Assembly (NCBI GenBank): GCA_020746835.1
Contig: JAGPNK010000001.1
Span: 4,092,001 to 4,156,000, forward strand
Direction of reading: 5' to 3'
DNA from: Stachybotrys elegans
Lineage: Eukaryota > Ascomycota > Sordariomycetes > Hypocreales > Stachybotryaceae
DNA: 64,000 nucleotides
Every line of letters begins with the position of its first letter. Within the stretch, counting starts at the first letter, position 1. Below the pieces are notes generated by a model. It saw nothing but the letters and a program-made list of their open reading frames with translations. It was not told where the DNA came from and ran no database searches. This document shows positions 25,107 to 37,898 of the stretch, piece by piece. The translations under genes were made by a program, and so were the position numbers.

Positions 25107-27088
25107 ATGCGGTCTCCGTTCAACTGCCAGAAGGCATTTGGCCTAACGGCATTGGTCGTCCTGACGTTTGCTTCAAGGTCTCTCCAACAACGCGACCCCA
25201 TCAGAGACTTTTGCCGGAGATGGGGACATCAGACAGCAGTGGTGGACGACAGACTTTATGTCGACGGCGGCATGATGAACTGGAATCCCATGTCCCAGTT
25301 CCCCGAGAACTATACCAGTAAGTAAGACCGGCAGCATCCCACCGCGTCTTGCGCTGATAGTAAAAGATACTTTCCTCATCTACCATGATCTGAGCACCGT
25401 CAGTAGCTCGGGCATGCCCCCTCCGCACGCCAACCTCAGCAAGAACTCGAGTGTTCCCAGCGTCCAGGGAGGCGTGCTATGGCCCGACGAGGTCAACAAG
25501 CGCATCTACATGTATGGCGGGGAGTTCCGTGGCGAAAGGCCTTGGCGGTTCTCTCTCTACTCGTACGACATTATCAATGATTTCTGGGAGGATAGTTATG
25601 CTTCGTCACAAACGCACGACATCCGCCGCCGGAGCTATGGCGCTGGCGTGTCAATATCGAGCCGAGGCGAAGGATATTACTATGGCGGCTGGATCAACAA
25701 TGCTTCGGACGCCAACTGGGACAGTCAAACTGGACAAGCAACTTCATATCTGCTGCGGTATAACATGGACTCGAACGAATGGACAAACCAGACCGGACCC
25801 GACGAGGTTGGTCGTGCCGAGGGTGCCATGGTACACATCCCTATAGGCGACGGCGGGTTCCTTGTCTACTTTGGCGGGATCCGGGGCCAGGAAAACGGGA
25901 CATGGGAGGCTCAGCCAATGGACGAGATCCTCTTGTTTGATGTGGTCAGTGGGAAGAGCTATATTCAGCGAGCCACCGGCCGAGTCCCCCAAGCCCGCCG
26001 CCGGTTCTGTGCCGGCGCAGCCTGGGCTCAAGACCAGTCGTCGTACAACATGTGAGTGCTCCCAGACATTCGTGATCGCAGCGTTACTGACATGTCACAG
26101 CTATCTCTATGGGGGCGGTGGCCAGGCACAGGGGAGTGCTGGTTTCGACGATATCTATGTTCTCTCGATTCCCTCCTTCACCTGGGTCCGCATGTGGCCA
26201 GAGACGGGCAATCAGACAGGAGAGTGGCCTCATCATAGCCTGAGCTGCAACATTGTTCGTGAAGCACAAATGATTGTTCACGGAGGGTCTTTCCCGCTTC
26301 ACAGCGACTGTGATTCCGCCACACAGTGGGGTCTCCACAACATGGATCTCGGTCAACAGAACCAAGACAATGCAGTTTGGGCGCTCTATGACCCAAGCAA
26401 GTCTCGGTATGTCGTTCCCGATGCGGTGCGGGAGGTGGTCGGCGGAGACGGGGAAGGAGGAGCTACTATGACAGCCCCCGCGGAAGGTTTTATGCATCCA
26501 GACCTCGACGTCTTGATGACGCGCCAGGCATCTGTCGCTACTCGGGCACCCACAAGAGCTGTGAGTCCTACCGGGACTTCGACATCTTCCCCAGAGTCCG
26601 ACGAGGCCCTGACCGCAGGCGGTATCGCCGGTATCGTCATCGGCGGGGTTGCTGCGCTATTCATCTGCTTCTTGGCATGCTTCTGCATCATTCGACGGCG
26701 GAGACGGATACGGTCGCAGACCAGCTCCCAACAGCCAATGGCACAGATGCACCCTTGGATCGCGCAATTACCTACCCATAGCTCATTCTCCCCCTCACCA
26801 TCTACCACCCGACCGCAGACAATGCCGCCATACAGCGGGCCACCAGTGGAGTTGCCATCCGGCGAGGAGAATGAGCTGTCCATCGGGTCGCCGTACTCGG
26901 AGGTTAGCTTGACCGAGCCAAAGAACGATCCACACGGGTTGTGGAGGCATCAGGCAATGTTAATGCAGGGTCCGGGATCGCCACCGTTGCAGCCACCTCA
27001 CTCAATGGGACTCAATGCTGCTCCTCCGCTCCAAACCAGCTCGAGATACAACCACGGGTATGCGCCTCGCGATCTCCGCGAGAATTAG
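25107..27088 (+). CDS. Secreted/membrane-anchored kelch-repeat protein
   Basis: The protein has 627 aa in three exons: 25107-25317, 25367-26051 and 26101-27088, with donors GTAAGT and GTGAGT and acceptors AAAAG and CACAG. For intron 1 the AAAAG acceptor is preferred to GATAG, because the branch CTGAT lies about 10 nt upstream of it. Residues 1-25 are a signal peptide. An extracellular beta-propeller of kelch/galactose-oxidase type follows, with repeats such as GHQTAVVDDRLYVDGG, KRIYMYGGEF, GGFLVYFGGI and YLYGGGGQA, and several NxT/S sites. After a Ser/Thr-rich stalk comes one transmembrane helix (about residues 471-494), then RRRRR and a Pro/Ser/Gln-rich cytosolic tail of about 130 aa. The layout suggests a cell-surface sensor or wall-interacting protein. 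No copper-oxidase ligands were identified, so enzyme activity is not assumed. Confidence 0.85.
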
Positions 27089-28049
27089 GGCTCGAGGAGA
27101 GGGCGGGGCAATGGAGCAGCCCGTTCTGACCGCTGATATCCGTCCATCGTGTATCTATGTACCTTGGGTGTGGTTTTTCGAGCGACCATTATGATGGATG
27201 CTTAGTTCTGAGTCTTAAGCCTAGGGGTTTTGGACCATGAAACCGCTCTTGTTGCTGCACAGGTGCAACTGCCGTGTTGGCATGAGGTGGAATCCAGTTT
27301 CGACCCACGAGGCGTTGGCAGGCTGCTTCGTCCAGCCAACGAGATGACACATGAATTGCCGGCGGCAAGATAGCATGTCTCAGCACGGCGAAGTGACTTC
27401 TGGATTCGCTCACGGATGCATGCGAACATCTCGATCCTGTAGGAGTGCCGATCACCTTTGGAAGGGTGGCTTGGGTAGCATCCGACGGCTGAGGTGTCGT
27501 ATATGTGAGAGATTCCTTGAATGGAGAGTTTTGTAATCAGCAATGCAGCTGCGTGGTTATCCAAGGGGGGAGGGATCTACTCGCGGATAAGAGTCTTTGC
27601 ACTAGTTGTTGCAATTTATGATATCTCAGCGATAATTGATAAGGATCCTGCACATCGTTCGCTCGTTGCATGAGAGATATGCAGCCATTGGTGGGAACTT
27701 CATTTGCATGCAAAGCCACCAGAGACTGAAGCGCCGCCAATCGTTGCCTTTCAGGCGCGTTGTTCAATGCATGACGGCATGCGCATAGAAGAACAGCCGC
27801 ACCGGTGAGCCCAGGTGCATCTGTGGACGGCTGACATTCGTACATCTTGGTGCAAAGCATGACTTAATATGCAATGCTACCAACGGATGCGGCAGATTAG
27901 TGACAGGCGGACAATCCCGTCTGCAACATGGAGGGCAAGTCTTGGGTGCTGTGCCCGGCCCCGAACCGAGCCACCGATTTCCGAAAATGAGCCAGCTCGC
28001 AATCCCGTCTGCTCATTGCAGCATGTATAAGGAAATGGCTAGGCCGAAT

Positions 28050-28065
28050 CAGCCCCGAGGGGCTG
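28050..28065. repeat. Perfect inverted repeat, 7-bp arms, 2-bp spacer
   Basis: CAGCCCC and GGGGCTG separated by GA. Confidence 0.8.
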
Positions 28066-28428
28066 GAACTCTGTCACATGTGGAAGCGAGAAGACCCTGA
28101 ATGACATGGATATTGGTCGACTCGACTCACTCAACGGACCGAATTCTCACAGACGTCCTCATTCATGCTCGTGCGTTGGTTAGAAGCAGCATCAACCGAG
28201 TATTCACGCGGGGCGGAGGAACCCAAGAACCATGTCGTTGGGTCGGTAGGAAGGTGAAGGCCCGTTTAGCGACCCATTTTCAAGGCCTGGAAGCATTTTG
28301 CAGAGAAGTGGCGGACTTGCCGGTGGAGAGGCCACATGCATGGCTGGAGGGGCTGCTGAGTAGAACATTCAGGTCCCTGTCATGATAGTTTGACGTCCAT
28401 GGGTTTGCTGACGGTATCGCGGTACGGA

Positions 28429-28444
28429 TGCCTCAATTGAGGCA
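28429..28444. repeat. 16-bp perfect palindrome
   Basis: TGCCTCAATTGAGGCA reads the same on both strands. No gene within 1.3 kb. Confidence 0.85.
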
Positions 28445-30368
28445 AGGACAGCGAGGCGCGTGGAGGGTAACTCAGCTTCCAGCGGGTCATGAGACGCCTC
28501 CTGGCGCAAGTGAAGTTGGTGAGGCTAAGCCAACATCAATAACGCGGAGGATAGGCGTGAGCACCAACGTAGTACCCCATGATGCCCTCAGACTCCGGCT
28601 TCGCCCGAGACGCTGTTGCAGTCCATGCTGATGGGTGCTATCTCGAAGGAAAAGTCATGCCTTGCGATCAGCAGGCGTTTGTCTATTGATGCAAAATATA
28701 ACACAAGCGAAGATAGCGAAAGAAAAAAAACCCCACGGGTGGGCCGAAGATAGCCGCTGTGTATCTGGAACAAGGGCGGCTTGCCGGTTGGTTCCCGTGG
28801 AGGTTGTTATCTCCCGTACCGGTGTAAGTCGCACGGCGGCCATCTGGCGACACTTGTGTGCTTCGGACCCTGTTGCTGTGCCTTAAGGGTCCCACACCGG
28901 CACCAGGGCGTGAGAGGAGGCCCTGGTTGATTTCCGAGTCAGGCTCGGCGTGGGTGAACGATTGGACAGCCCACGGTGAGAAGTCACGGTGAGCTCGAAT
29001 TAGACGCGATGCCAGCCGTGCTCCGTTCCAGACCAGGAGCCGGAGAAGGGAGAACAAGGGGCAGAAAATTTTTCTTGTCTCCTTTCTGTATCCCCAGATT
29101 TCTCATCAGCCGCAGCAGCTTAGGGAGGCACGGGCCACGAGAAGGGGCCCGCTGTAAGCGCCGAGGTGTCAATGGATTTTGAGATCCAGAGGCGCACAGG
29201 CGAATCCAGCGAGATAAGCTATGGGAGCCAAAGAGGCAAGTCATAGGAGTAGGGTCGGGGACGAGGAGAGAGCCTCGGGAGTTGGACCCTCAGGCTGTGA
29301 ATATCGGATAGCCGAGGCAGCATGGTTGCCTGCGAGGCTTGCTTGGAAGTTGAGCTGATTGATGATGACGGTTGGGTGCATGTTCGGCTGATAGGATGAT
29401 TTACTTTTGCAGCTGGTGGCCAAACAACCGCCATGGACCCCCACGCCTCAGGGTGGCATTGTAGACGTGATGGGTACTTTCGAAACAGCAAGATTAACGG
29501 GGGTGAGGCAGGTGGTCCGTCATGAACGGAGGATAAAGGTGATTGATAGTGGACAAGAGCCTGACTCAATTAACCAGAGCCCCGTGAATCGTCGAAGCCG
29601 TCTGAACTGAGTGGGGGTGGAGACTGGGCCTGGGCGACTTTGCGGGCGCCGTGTGCGATAAGGGCACGCACAGCTCCCTGGCTGGACGGCCTGCCAAGCC
29701 GCAGCGGTCGTCGACTATAGCCGGCCACGAGGATCGGAGACAGGCACGGCACACACACTTGTGGTGTCGACGTCGAAGGCGAGACGAGCAAATCTGACTG
29801 GATCTGATGTGTTGCTGGTGTGAGTGGGCTGGAGGACAAAGGATGGGATTTTGCTTTGGGAGGGAGGGGTTCATCCATCTGATCTGAAAAAAGCTAAGAC
29901 AGGTACCGTCAGATAGACGAACGGAGCGCCCAGTCATGATCCATGGCACGGCCACACGTCCTGCGGTCTGCTCTGCGAAGCGTGCGCAAGGGAGGAAAAC
30001 GGGACAGTACAGACAAGAACACGGTGACTCCCGAGAGTCCTTGCAACTCGGAATGGATCTGAAGCGGAGTACCGGCGGGACAAGAGAGAGGGTCGACGGC
30101 GAGACGGGACTCGGGAAAGAGGCCGACGAGGCACGATGTGACAAGGGTTATATCATGGCAAATTTGACAAGCTCACCTCACCATGGGCCACAGGGGATTT
30201 CTTGTACCATGGTCTGAGATGGTTCCAAGGCGCTTCTCGGTGCGTAATAGCGTGCTTCTCGAGGCTTCCAAGGACCTCCATGTGTCATGAATGCCCATAC
30301 CGCTTCTTTGCCATGAGCAAGATGGGATTATGCGACCTGCTAGCGGTGTCTTGGTCTGGCCCTGAGCA

Positions 30369-30407
30369 TCGGGGCTCTGCAGCCTTCATCGAGATTCGGA
30401 GCCCCGA
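30369..30407. repeat. Hairpin-forming inverted repeat, 9-bp arms
   Basis: TCGGGGCTC and GAGCCCCGA form perfect arms around a 21-base loop. Confidence 0.75.
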
Positions 30408-31884
30408 GGGGGATCGGCCCGCCTCCAAATTCTTTACCGTATCCTTAGCTTGCTTGGGATTGCCACGAGTTATTAGACAGCAAGCTAGAGTAAGGCCCAA
30501 CCAACCCCGTACGGAGCACGCAATGGCGTGGTTTTCTCTCTCTCAAGGTCCTTGTTTCCATAATTAATTGCCTGCCGGGAGGCTGTGGGCATGTCCCCCA
30601 TAAAAATAATCGTGCGAATTTGCCGTGGGGTTGGTGGCATCGTCCGAGCAAAGTGAGCGCAGGCCATAGCTAACGACCATGGGACGGGCGTGAAGACGAA
30701 ATTCCTTGACGAAATGATGTGTGCGTCAAAGGAATTGTTGGATGACGGTGGAGGGGAGGGGGGGGGAGAGAGAAAACAATGATTGTGCGCTTCCAGCAAA
30801 ATATTCCATGTATGTGCATCAGCACTTGCCTTGAAGTTGCAAGGCAGGTACTCCGTACAGAGCTCTAAGAATGGCATCAGCAAACTTAGAGGTAAGCTGT
30901 GGGGACGCTCACTGTTTGCTTCTCCCAGTAAGGGAGCTGGACAGGCAGCATGTGATGGAACTGATTGGCTGGATTCTCTTCGGTTGTTTCGCTGCCAGTC
31001 CTCTCCATTCTGCTGCAGCCTTGAAACCTTGAATCCACCTACGAAAGAAAGAAACGCACAGCACAAGAAACGTAACATGCGCATGCATTAATTAACCGGT
31101 ACGGTGAGCATCCGTCTCGAGAACGAGCCAATGCCCATCGTCAATGGGAGGGCCGGCCGTTTGATGGTGCCCACGGTGCCTCGCATCAGGTGGGTGGCCA
31201 GAGAATGTGCCCCCCACCTCTACAAAGTGTTGGGGGGCGTGTGTGCATGTATGTCAGGACTGGTCAGGTCAACATCTCATCCGGCTTGGATATTGTGTTT
31301 TATTTTTTTCGTCACCAGGCGAGGCTGACGAGTATCCTCGCCCTAGGGGCTCTGCCCTTACGTAGGTGCAAAGTATGTGGCAACGTGAGCCGAAGACAAA
31401 GAAGTGCGTGCGAGGATGAATGCAAGACGTAATCGGGCTTTGTGGCACCCGGATGGGTACTTATTATGCACCTTGGTAACCTTCGTCGTGCCTCAATCTG
31501 ACAGCTGTGCCGGCGCATCGCATCGCTGTTTGACTGGAACGAACGTTACGCGTACCTGACTTGGGTTCGGATGGACTGCTGCGTTATGCCGCCTGCAGCT
31601 GGTACCTTGCTCTGAGTTTGTGCTAGACTGATGCCTGGAGACAAGCCCATGCATGGGGTGAAGATACATGTTGATGCAAGGCACTTGGACATGCACGCCT
31701 GGCGTGATAACTTTGCTGGAAAATGTTGCCATCAAGGTGCTGCCTGATCTCTGGCCGGCATGTGTGAAGCGCGGACAAGACCGCCTTACCGCCGCCGCCT
31801 ACCTATCAAACCCCCTTGCGTCGCTGCGACCCCAGGCAGCTCCTCGATGCAACATCGCCAACCCTTGCCCTGCCTGGTATCCCG

Positions 31885-31939
31885 GTTTTTTTCTGTGTTT
31901 TTTTTTTTTTTTTGTTTTTTTTTTTGCCTTTCTTTTTTC
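31885..31939. repeat. T-rich low-complexity tract
   Basis: A run dominated by T, interrupted by single G or C bases. Confidence 0.9.
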
Positions 31940-34494
31940 AGTGAATCCTCGCGATAGCAGTTCCGTTCCGTCTGCCGAGCACCTTTGCCAGGTCTGCAGG
32001 GCTCGGATACATCACAGTGCCTGAACCGAGTTACAGCCGCGACGATCCTCCAAGGCAAACCATGTAATTGGACAGACCTGTCATTGTCTTTCCATTTCTC
32101 TTCCTTTCCTTCCTATACAGTCGCCCCTGTTAAATGGTGTATGCATATGCCCATCCGCCCGCTGTATTATGACTGAGTTCATTTGAGTTAGTTCCATTGC
32201 TCTTGCCTTGAACTGAGACCCCCGTTGGTCACAGACAGTCTTGGGTCCTATGTACTTGCCCATCTCGCTGCAGGTACGGAGTACATACTGTACGTACCTA
32301 CCTCCCTCACTCCAGGGGGGCTTTGTAACATTGGAGCAGGTACGGCCAGTGCAACATTTCAAAGGTCACTGGCAGGCACCAGCCTTGTGAACCACAATAA
32401 TAATTCTTCCTTTTCCCCCCTCTTTTGAGCTTCCGTGTTTCTCGTCTTGTTATCTACTCCTTTTTCTGGCACAGGCGACCTCCCAAGATATGTACAAGTC
32501 GGTATCTTAGTCACTCCATTCTAGATGCGTGCTGGGCTGTCGGCCTGACCTGCTCTAGTCACTTGCGTGTCTCCTAATACTCGCGTCATTCGCATCATCC
32601 AAGGCACAAGGCACGTCAACTGACTTGGGGAATCCCTCTTGCTGGCTAGCAGCCCCACGGATCGGAGCACGGCATATCTTAATTTTGGCCGTCATTTGAC
32701 CTGATCGCCAGGGCTTCCAACGGCGCTGCTCGACAGAGTACATAATTACTTTGCTCCCACCGCACCCACACGGTCTTCGAACCTGTACATATCGGCCTGG
32801 CTACACACCCCTCCTTGCTCAAGACACGCCTCTTGGGGATGGTTCACGCCCATCCCCACCAGCGACTAACTGCACACGGACCAGCCAGCCAACTCAGCAT
32901 CCCACTAAGCTGCAAAAGCCACGGTACAGGCACAAGCGCAGGCACAGGGCAGTCGTTGGCTCTCCCCTAGGATCAGGATCAAGGAACTGGGAGGGGGGTT
33001 CTTAAAGCAATCCATTCCATTCTTGCCGCGTGCCTGGCCCGCGTCCCAAGATTAACAGTTTTTTACCGGCATCCGCAGGCACACGCACACACGGAAACGG
33101 AAATACGAGGAGCAAGAAAAGGGATCAAGGAGCAGGACGACGGCATCTTGTTTTCCCACCTTCATCCCACCCTACTTACTTGCACTGCTACAGCGCCCTT
33201 CTCCCCCATCTCTGTTCATCACCCCTCCACTGTTCAACTGGACTGGCTATACTGTACTGCCATCCCCTGCTTCGGCTCCTGGAGCACACGGACAGACAGC
33301 CCCTCACCATTGGACCAAGACCCAAGTCGCAACTCCGTTTTCGGTGTACCTCAAGTCAATCACGACTCCAAAGAACAGTCACACCTTCAAAACATAATCC
33401 ATAAAAGAAGAGGTCTTATGCCGGCTCCGCCCACTTGCTCCCGCGCTGCACAACTGCTCCATACGAACCGCCTATCGCCCAATCTTTGACGCACCTGAGC
33501 CTCTGCTTCCAATCCTTCTACTTCTACTTCCCCGTCCGCCTGCCCTGCCACTCTCCTCTTTCTACGACTTCTTCCACTTGCATCAACACACAGCCGCTCG
33601 CTCTACTCGCCAAGACACAAAACACAGCTACTACCTCTGTTCCACCGCCAATAGCAAACTTGGCAAAAGGCACCCACGCACATTTGAGACCAGCTCATCG
33701 CTACGCATTCCTTTTAAACTTCAGCTGGCCCTAGAAGCCGCATATCTAGAGAACCGAGGCCACTGGCATCCCAGCACGTCTACTCCGCCATACACTCCTC
33801 CTGAGACCGAGCGAGCCCCATCCCGTGCTGTCTTGGGCCCCTAGTCGTCTTCAGCCCCGACGTACTCATTATACAACAACAAACTCGAAAAGCCAGTGCC
33901 GACTGCCCCGTCCTGCCCTCGGGGCCGCATTGTCGGTCTTTTCCCCTGCAAGCTACCCGCACCCGCATATACGCAGCTCTCAAGGGACCCAAGACTAAGC
34001 GTCGGTCGCCACCACCCACCTCTCGTCTTGCATCCACCCTGATCCGGTTCTGGACAAGCGAGCCAAGAATCGAAAAGGAAAAAAGAGGGCAGAGCATCGT
34101 TCTCTCCAACTTGTCGCCCACCCTTCCATTATTCCCGTGGCTCAACATACAAACCCTTATAGCTCCCCCTCCTCTCCTTCCTCGACCCTTGTTTCCTCCC
34201 CCCGGTTGGTGCTTCATGGTTACATATTCATTGCTTGCTCCCTCCTACCTTACGTTCTTCCGCTACATCTCATCAACCTACCTGGTAGAAGCTCAGCAAG
34301 ACGCAAGCCCGCTTCCAGCTACAAGGCCAGCATCCGTCACCGTACTTGAAACGCTACGCCTACCACACGACAACTAATTAAAGACTACCTCACTGGTGCT
34401 GTTTTTAACAGTACTGCACGTTGTCTGTTAGCTTCGCCCGATTCGACGGCGATTGACTCGTCCTTTCCTCTAGGCCACAAGGCCATACCCATCA

Positions 34495-35392
34495 ATGCAT
34501 CATCAACGTCGAAAGTCCGGCAACAACAGTTCGACAGACGTTCGTAAGAGCGTGACGGCAAGCGATATGTCCAAGCACAAGCGGCCCACCATGACACGAA
34601 GACACACTCCTTCGAGTACCCAAAAGCTCTCACGAAGCCATCGGGAGCGAGACTCGCAAGCCGTGGATCCTTGGGACGATGAGCGAGAGAGCTTCCCTCA
34701 GTACTGGTAGGCCTGCACAATCCGGTTGTCTACTGCTCTCGCAAATCACTAACATATCTGCGCTAGCATGACATGCGAAAAGCAGTTCCTATCACACGAC
34801 GAACGACATCTCTATTGTTCTGAAAGGTGAGTTTGTTATCGAGGCTGGTTGGGCTTCGGCTTGTTCGGTTTGCTAATGGCGGGATTGATTTAGCTGCCGT
34901 CGGATCGATCAAAATTCGCAAACCCAAACGCCTTCAGGCCGAAGCCAATCGAGTATTCACTACCCCTTCTACTCAGCAGGAGTTCCCGAGCCAAGGGATA
35001 TCGTGCCTAGGGCATCACCTTCGCGACCTGGATCAATGCATTTCAGCCAGTCGCCTCCTACGTCTCCTGGCACGTCGGCCTACCCTTATCCTTCCTCGGC
35101 TGTATCAGCACTACGGTCCCTCAACGTCCGGCCACCGAGCCCGCCATCGCCGACTAGCGCCAGCAGCACCATCTGGCCGTTTAGCCGCAGCGCAGCGACG
35201 AGCCCGAGTACGTCGCTGACTCGGCCCAGCGCCGGCTTCTTCTCGTCTACGTACGACGCCGCCTACGCCGGAACGGCCTACACGTACGACGTAGGCTCTG
35301 TAGGCATGGAGCGACCGTTGCCCTCTCGCCAACCAGGTGGCTATTCGCGACCCAAGAGCATCGAGCTTGTTACCCCCATGGTGGGTCGCTAA
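34495..35392 (+). CDS. ECL1: Ecl1-family zinc-binding life-span regulatory factor
   Basis: Ecl1-type proteins of fission yeast extend chronological lifespan and respond to zinc, sulfur or amino-acid limitation. This one has 256 aa in three exons: 34495-34706, 34767-34826 and 34894-35392, with donors GTAGGC and GTGAGT, branches CACTAAC and TGCTAAT, and acceptors CTAG and TTTAG. The middle exon is only 60 bp. Splicing creates the family signature YCMTCEKQFLSHDERHLYCS followed by ESCRRID, that is C-x2-C and C-x3-C zinc ligands at about residues 71-92. The N-terminus is Arg/Lys/Ser-rich; the C-terminal two thirds are Ser/Pro-rich and disordered, with a block SALRSLNVRPPSPPSPTS. Larger than yeast Ecl1 (about 80 aa), as usual in filamentous fungi. 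The leader before the ATG appears long and CT-rich, suggesting translational or transcriptional control, which is inferred. Confidence 0.9.
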
Positions 35393-37633
35393 ATGACCAG
35401 CAGGGGGGTTATGGGGTCACGGGCGCAGCTGAGCTGACACGCACAAACATCATATCTGGGGGTTCTTATCTGGGCGCACGCGCGCGGCGTCGACGGTGCA
35501 CAAATGCGTACATGTGTGCTTCGTCACACGCTGGTATACCCGGGTTGGGTGCATCGGCTGGAGCGTACAAGGGTCTGGGTCGAAACAGCATGGTGTCTTG
35601 TGCTCGGGGTGCGCCCCAGGTTCCTGGGAGACGTCGAGCCATTTGGGCCACCCCACGCCCAGGAATAGCCACGATGGATGCTCCGGCGTGCTCACCAGCC
35701 GCCCAGTATGGCACATCCCCCAACTTGGCTCAGTCCAGTCGCGAGCTCTCTCCTCTACCCCGGCTAGCCTAGTGATGGAACCATCCATGCCCGACCATTT
35801 GCGGGGTCGGCGCGGGGGTGCTTTGGATTACGGGACTAGCGCCATGGTGGCCAGGGGTAACCACAAACCTCCGGAGTACCAAGACGAGCCGAACCCGAGT
35901 GCGAATATCTCAATACCTGCAAACCTTCCTTTCTGCTGGTGGTGCGTGATGCAGGGGGGATACGACGACACGACTCAGACAGAGGCTGGGTACGTTTCAG
36001 CCAGCCTACCACGTGTTGGAGTCTCTCACCACGCATCACTGCCGAGGTGCCATTTCTTGTTCTCTCTTTTTTTTCTTCTTCTTCTTTCTTTTTTTGCGGT
36101 CTCGATTGTGTCTACGTACGCATGGTTCTTGGGGAGTACAAAAGTTGTTTTACATTGTCATGAGGTGATGTCTTGTAGGGATAAGACCACATCTTTTCTT
36201 ATTTGTTGTATCTTCTCATTGACTCCTAATACTTGCGATTTTTGTCTCGGCCTGGATCATGGGGTTCCAGCTCAGCAGCTCAGGTCCACCCATCTCCTGG
36301 GCTGACGGATTTTCTTCAAATGGCATTCATTTCCCTCTTTTGTGTTTCTTGGATCATGGCATGGCATGGCCTGGCCTGGCCTGGAGTTGGAATGGGATAT
36401 TACGACATGGTAGCATCATACAGATATACTATATAAACACAACTACTTCATATACAGATACACAGCTACTGTTGGACTTGGATAGATGGATGAGGACTGC
36501 ATTTCTCGGGAGCGAGCATTGCCAGGCAGGCAGACAATGGGTGACATTTATCACGTCATGGTTAGAATCCTTCTCACGTCCCATCCCGGCGCTCTGGAAC
36601 TGGAGTTTCTGACCAGGGGGCGCTGAACTGGGAGGCGTTGGCAAGGGCAAAATTGAGAGTCATGGCAACATGGTACCTCATCCTACACATTGCTCCGACT
36701 AATTAGACGTGGCGTTTCTGGTTAATCTCATTACCCCAGACTTTGGATACCTGGGATAATTATTGCCTGCTGGCCAAACCGGGCTTTGTCTCCGGCTGCG
36801 TCTTGGCAAGAAGGTCATGCCAGTTCGCCCTTCTGGACCTCGTATGGGCAGGGCAGTCCGGGGTTCTCCAAAGTCCTTGGTTGAGACAAGAGGGCAAGAT
36901 GGAGTGTTTGTGGGGGCGGAAGACTCAAAGATGACAAGGGGGCTATAAATCATGTAGGAGCTTCTAAGTGAGGCAAGTGATTGACCATGGTGCCTGGTGG
37001 GCAGACGAATCATAACGGCGCTGGATGATGCTGAAGGCAGGCGAATATTGGGCAGACATGCAAACATGATAGGTGGACGGAGGGATAAATGGGGATGGAA
37101 TGGACAATATCCCAACCATGAGCCATTGTTGAGGTCAGCAATGCAGTAACGTACCTCAAGGAGGAGAGGAGGATGAGGAGATGGTGGTGGTGATGATGAT
37201 GATTGGTGGTTGGTGTGGTGAGTGGATGGAGGCCCCATGATAAATTAATTAACAGGAGGACTGTGACTGTGCAGGTGCTAAAGGTATATTAACTGGCATC
37301 AGGACATGCAATGCAGCCAGATAGGCGGCAATTGGCATGTTTCCTTGGTTCTAGGAGACGCGGGGGTCGCCGGCAGATAGTGATGGATCTGCGCCTACAA
37401 GCTCAATGCAACGGTAAGAGGGAGAGACATGCATCTGGGATTTCTCAGGATTGGTTGTAGTCGGATTCTCGTGTTGTGGGCATTTTGCGTGCCGGCCGGC
37501 AACAACGTCGATGGCCTGTGCCCACCACATAGGTGGCTAGTATGCAGGCGAGCATGCAAGCTGAGGCGAACGAGACAGGAGAAATGATAGGTCTCGCCCG
37601 TTGGCGATGGAGGCCCTACAACAAACATGCACG

Positions 37634-37662
37634 GTATACGTATACGTATACATATGTATGTA
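37634..37662. repeat. Alternating TATACG repeat
   Basis: Tandem TATACG/TATACATATG units, an alternating purine-pyrimidine stretch. Confidence 0.8.
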
Positions 37663-37855
37663 AATGAAGGTGGCGCACGTCAGGTGAGGAGGTCTTGCGT
37701 CAAAGCCCGCTCACCCACGCCCCCATGTTTCTCTCTCTCTCTCAAAACTGAACTAATGCAAGGAGGGGAATGGGGAAGCTCCTATGGGCGGAGGGTCGGA
37801 CGATAAGCGATGGAAGAGAGCAAGAAAGAGGGCAGAAGGGAATGGGGGGAAGCGA

Positions 37856-37898
37856 GAGACAGAGACAGCGAGAGAGGGAGAGGGAGAGAGAGAGAGAT
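37856..37898. repeat. GA-rich purine tract
   Basis: About 43 bp of almost pure purine, mainly GAGA and GGAG units. Confidence 0.85.

Larger units (their letters stand above)
27089..34494. other. 7.4-kb gene-poor region ending in a long CT-rich leader
   Basis: No frame here has protein character on either strand; all are short, Cys/Arg/Ser-rich chance frames. Composition is close to the window average, so this is not AT-rich RIP-degraded DNA. It contains perfect or near-perfect short inverted repeats (28050-28065, 28429-28444, 30369-30407), a T-rich run (31885-31939), and TACGGAGTAC-type motifs (30848, 32277). From about 33040 on, the plus strand is C/T-rich and probably belongs to the promoter and 5' leader of ECL1. 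Confidence 0.6.

Noticed and set aside
32768..32781. Possible reverse B-box (AGGTTCGAAGACC on minus strand)
   Set aside because: One base too long between GGTTCGA and CC, and no A-box or cloverleaf around it.
27089..34494. RIP-mutated transposon remnant
   Set aside because: No strong AT enrichment, no TpA excess obvious by eye, no terminal repeats or transposase-like frame.
35496..36305. 269-codon plus frame after ECL1
   Set aside because: Cys/Ser/Phe-rich, crosses T-rich low complexity, no likely start context and no recognisable domain.
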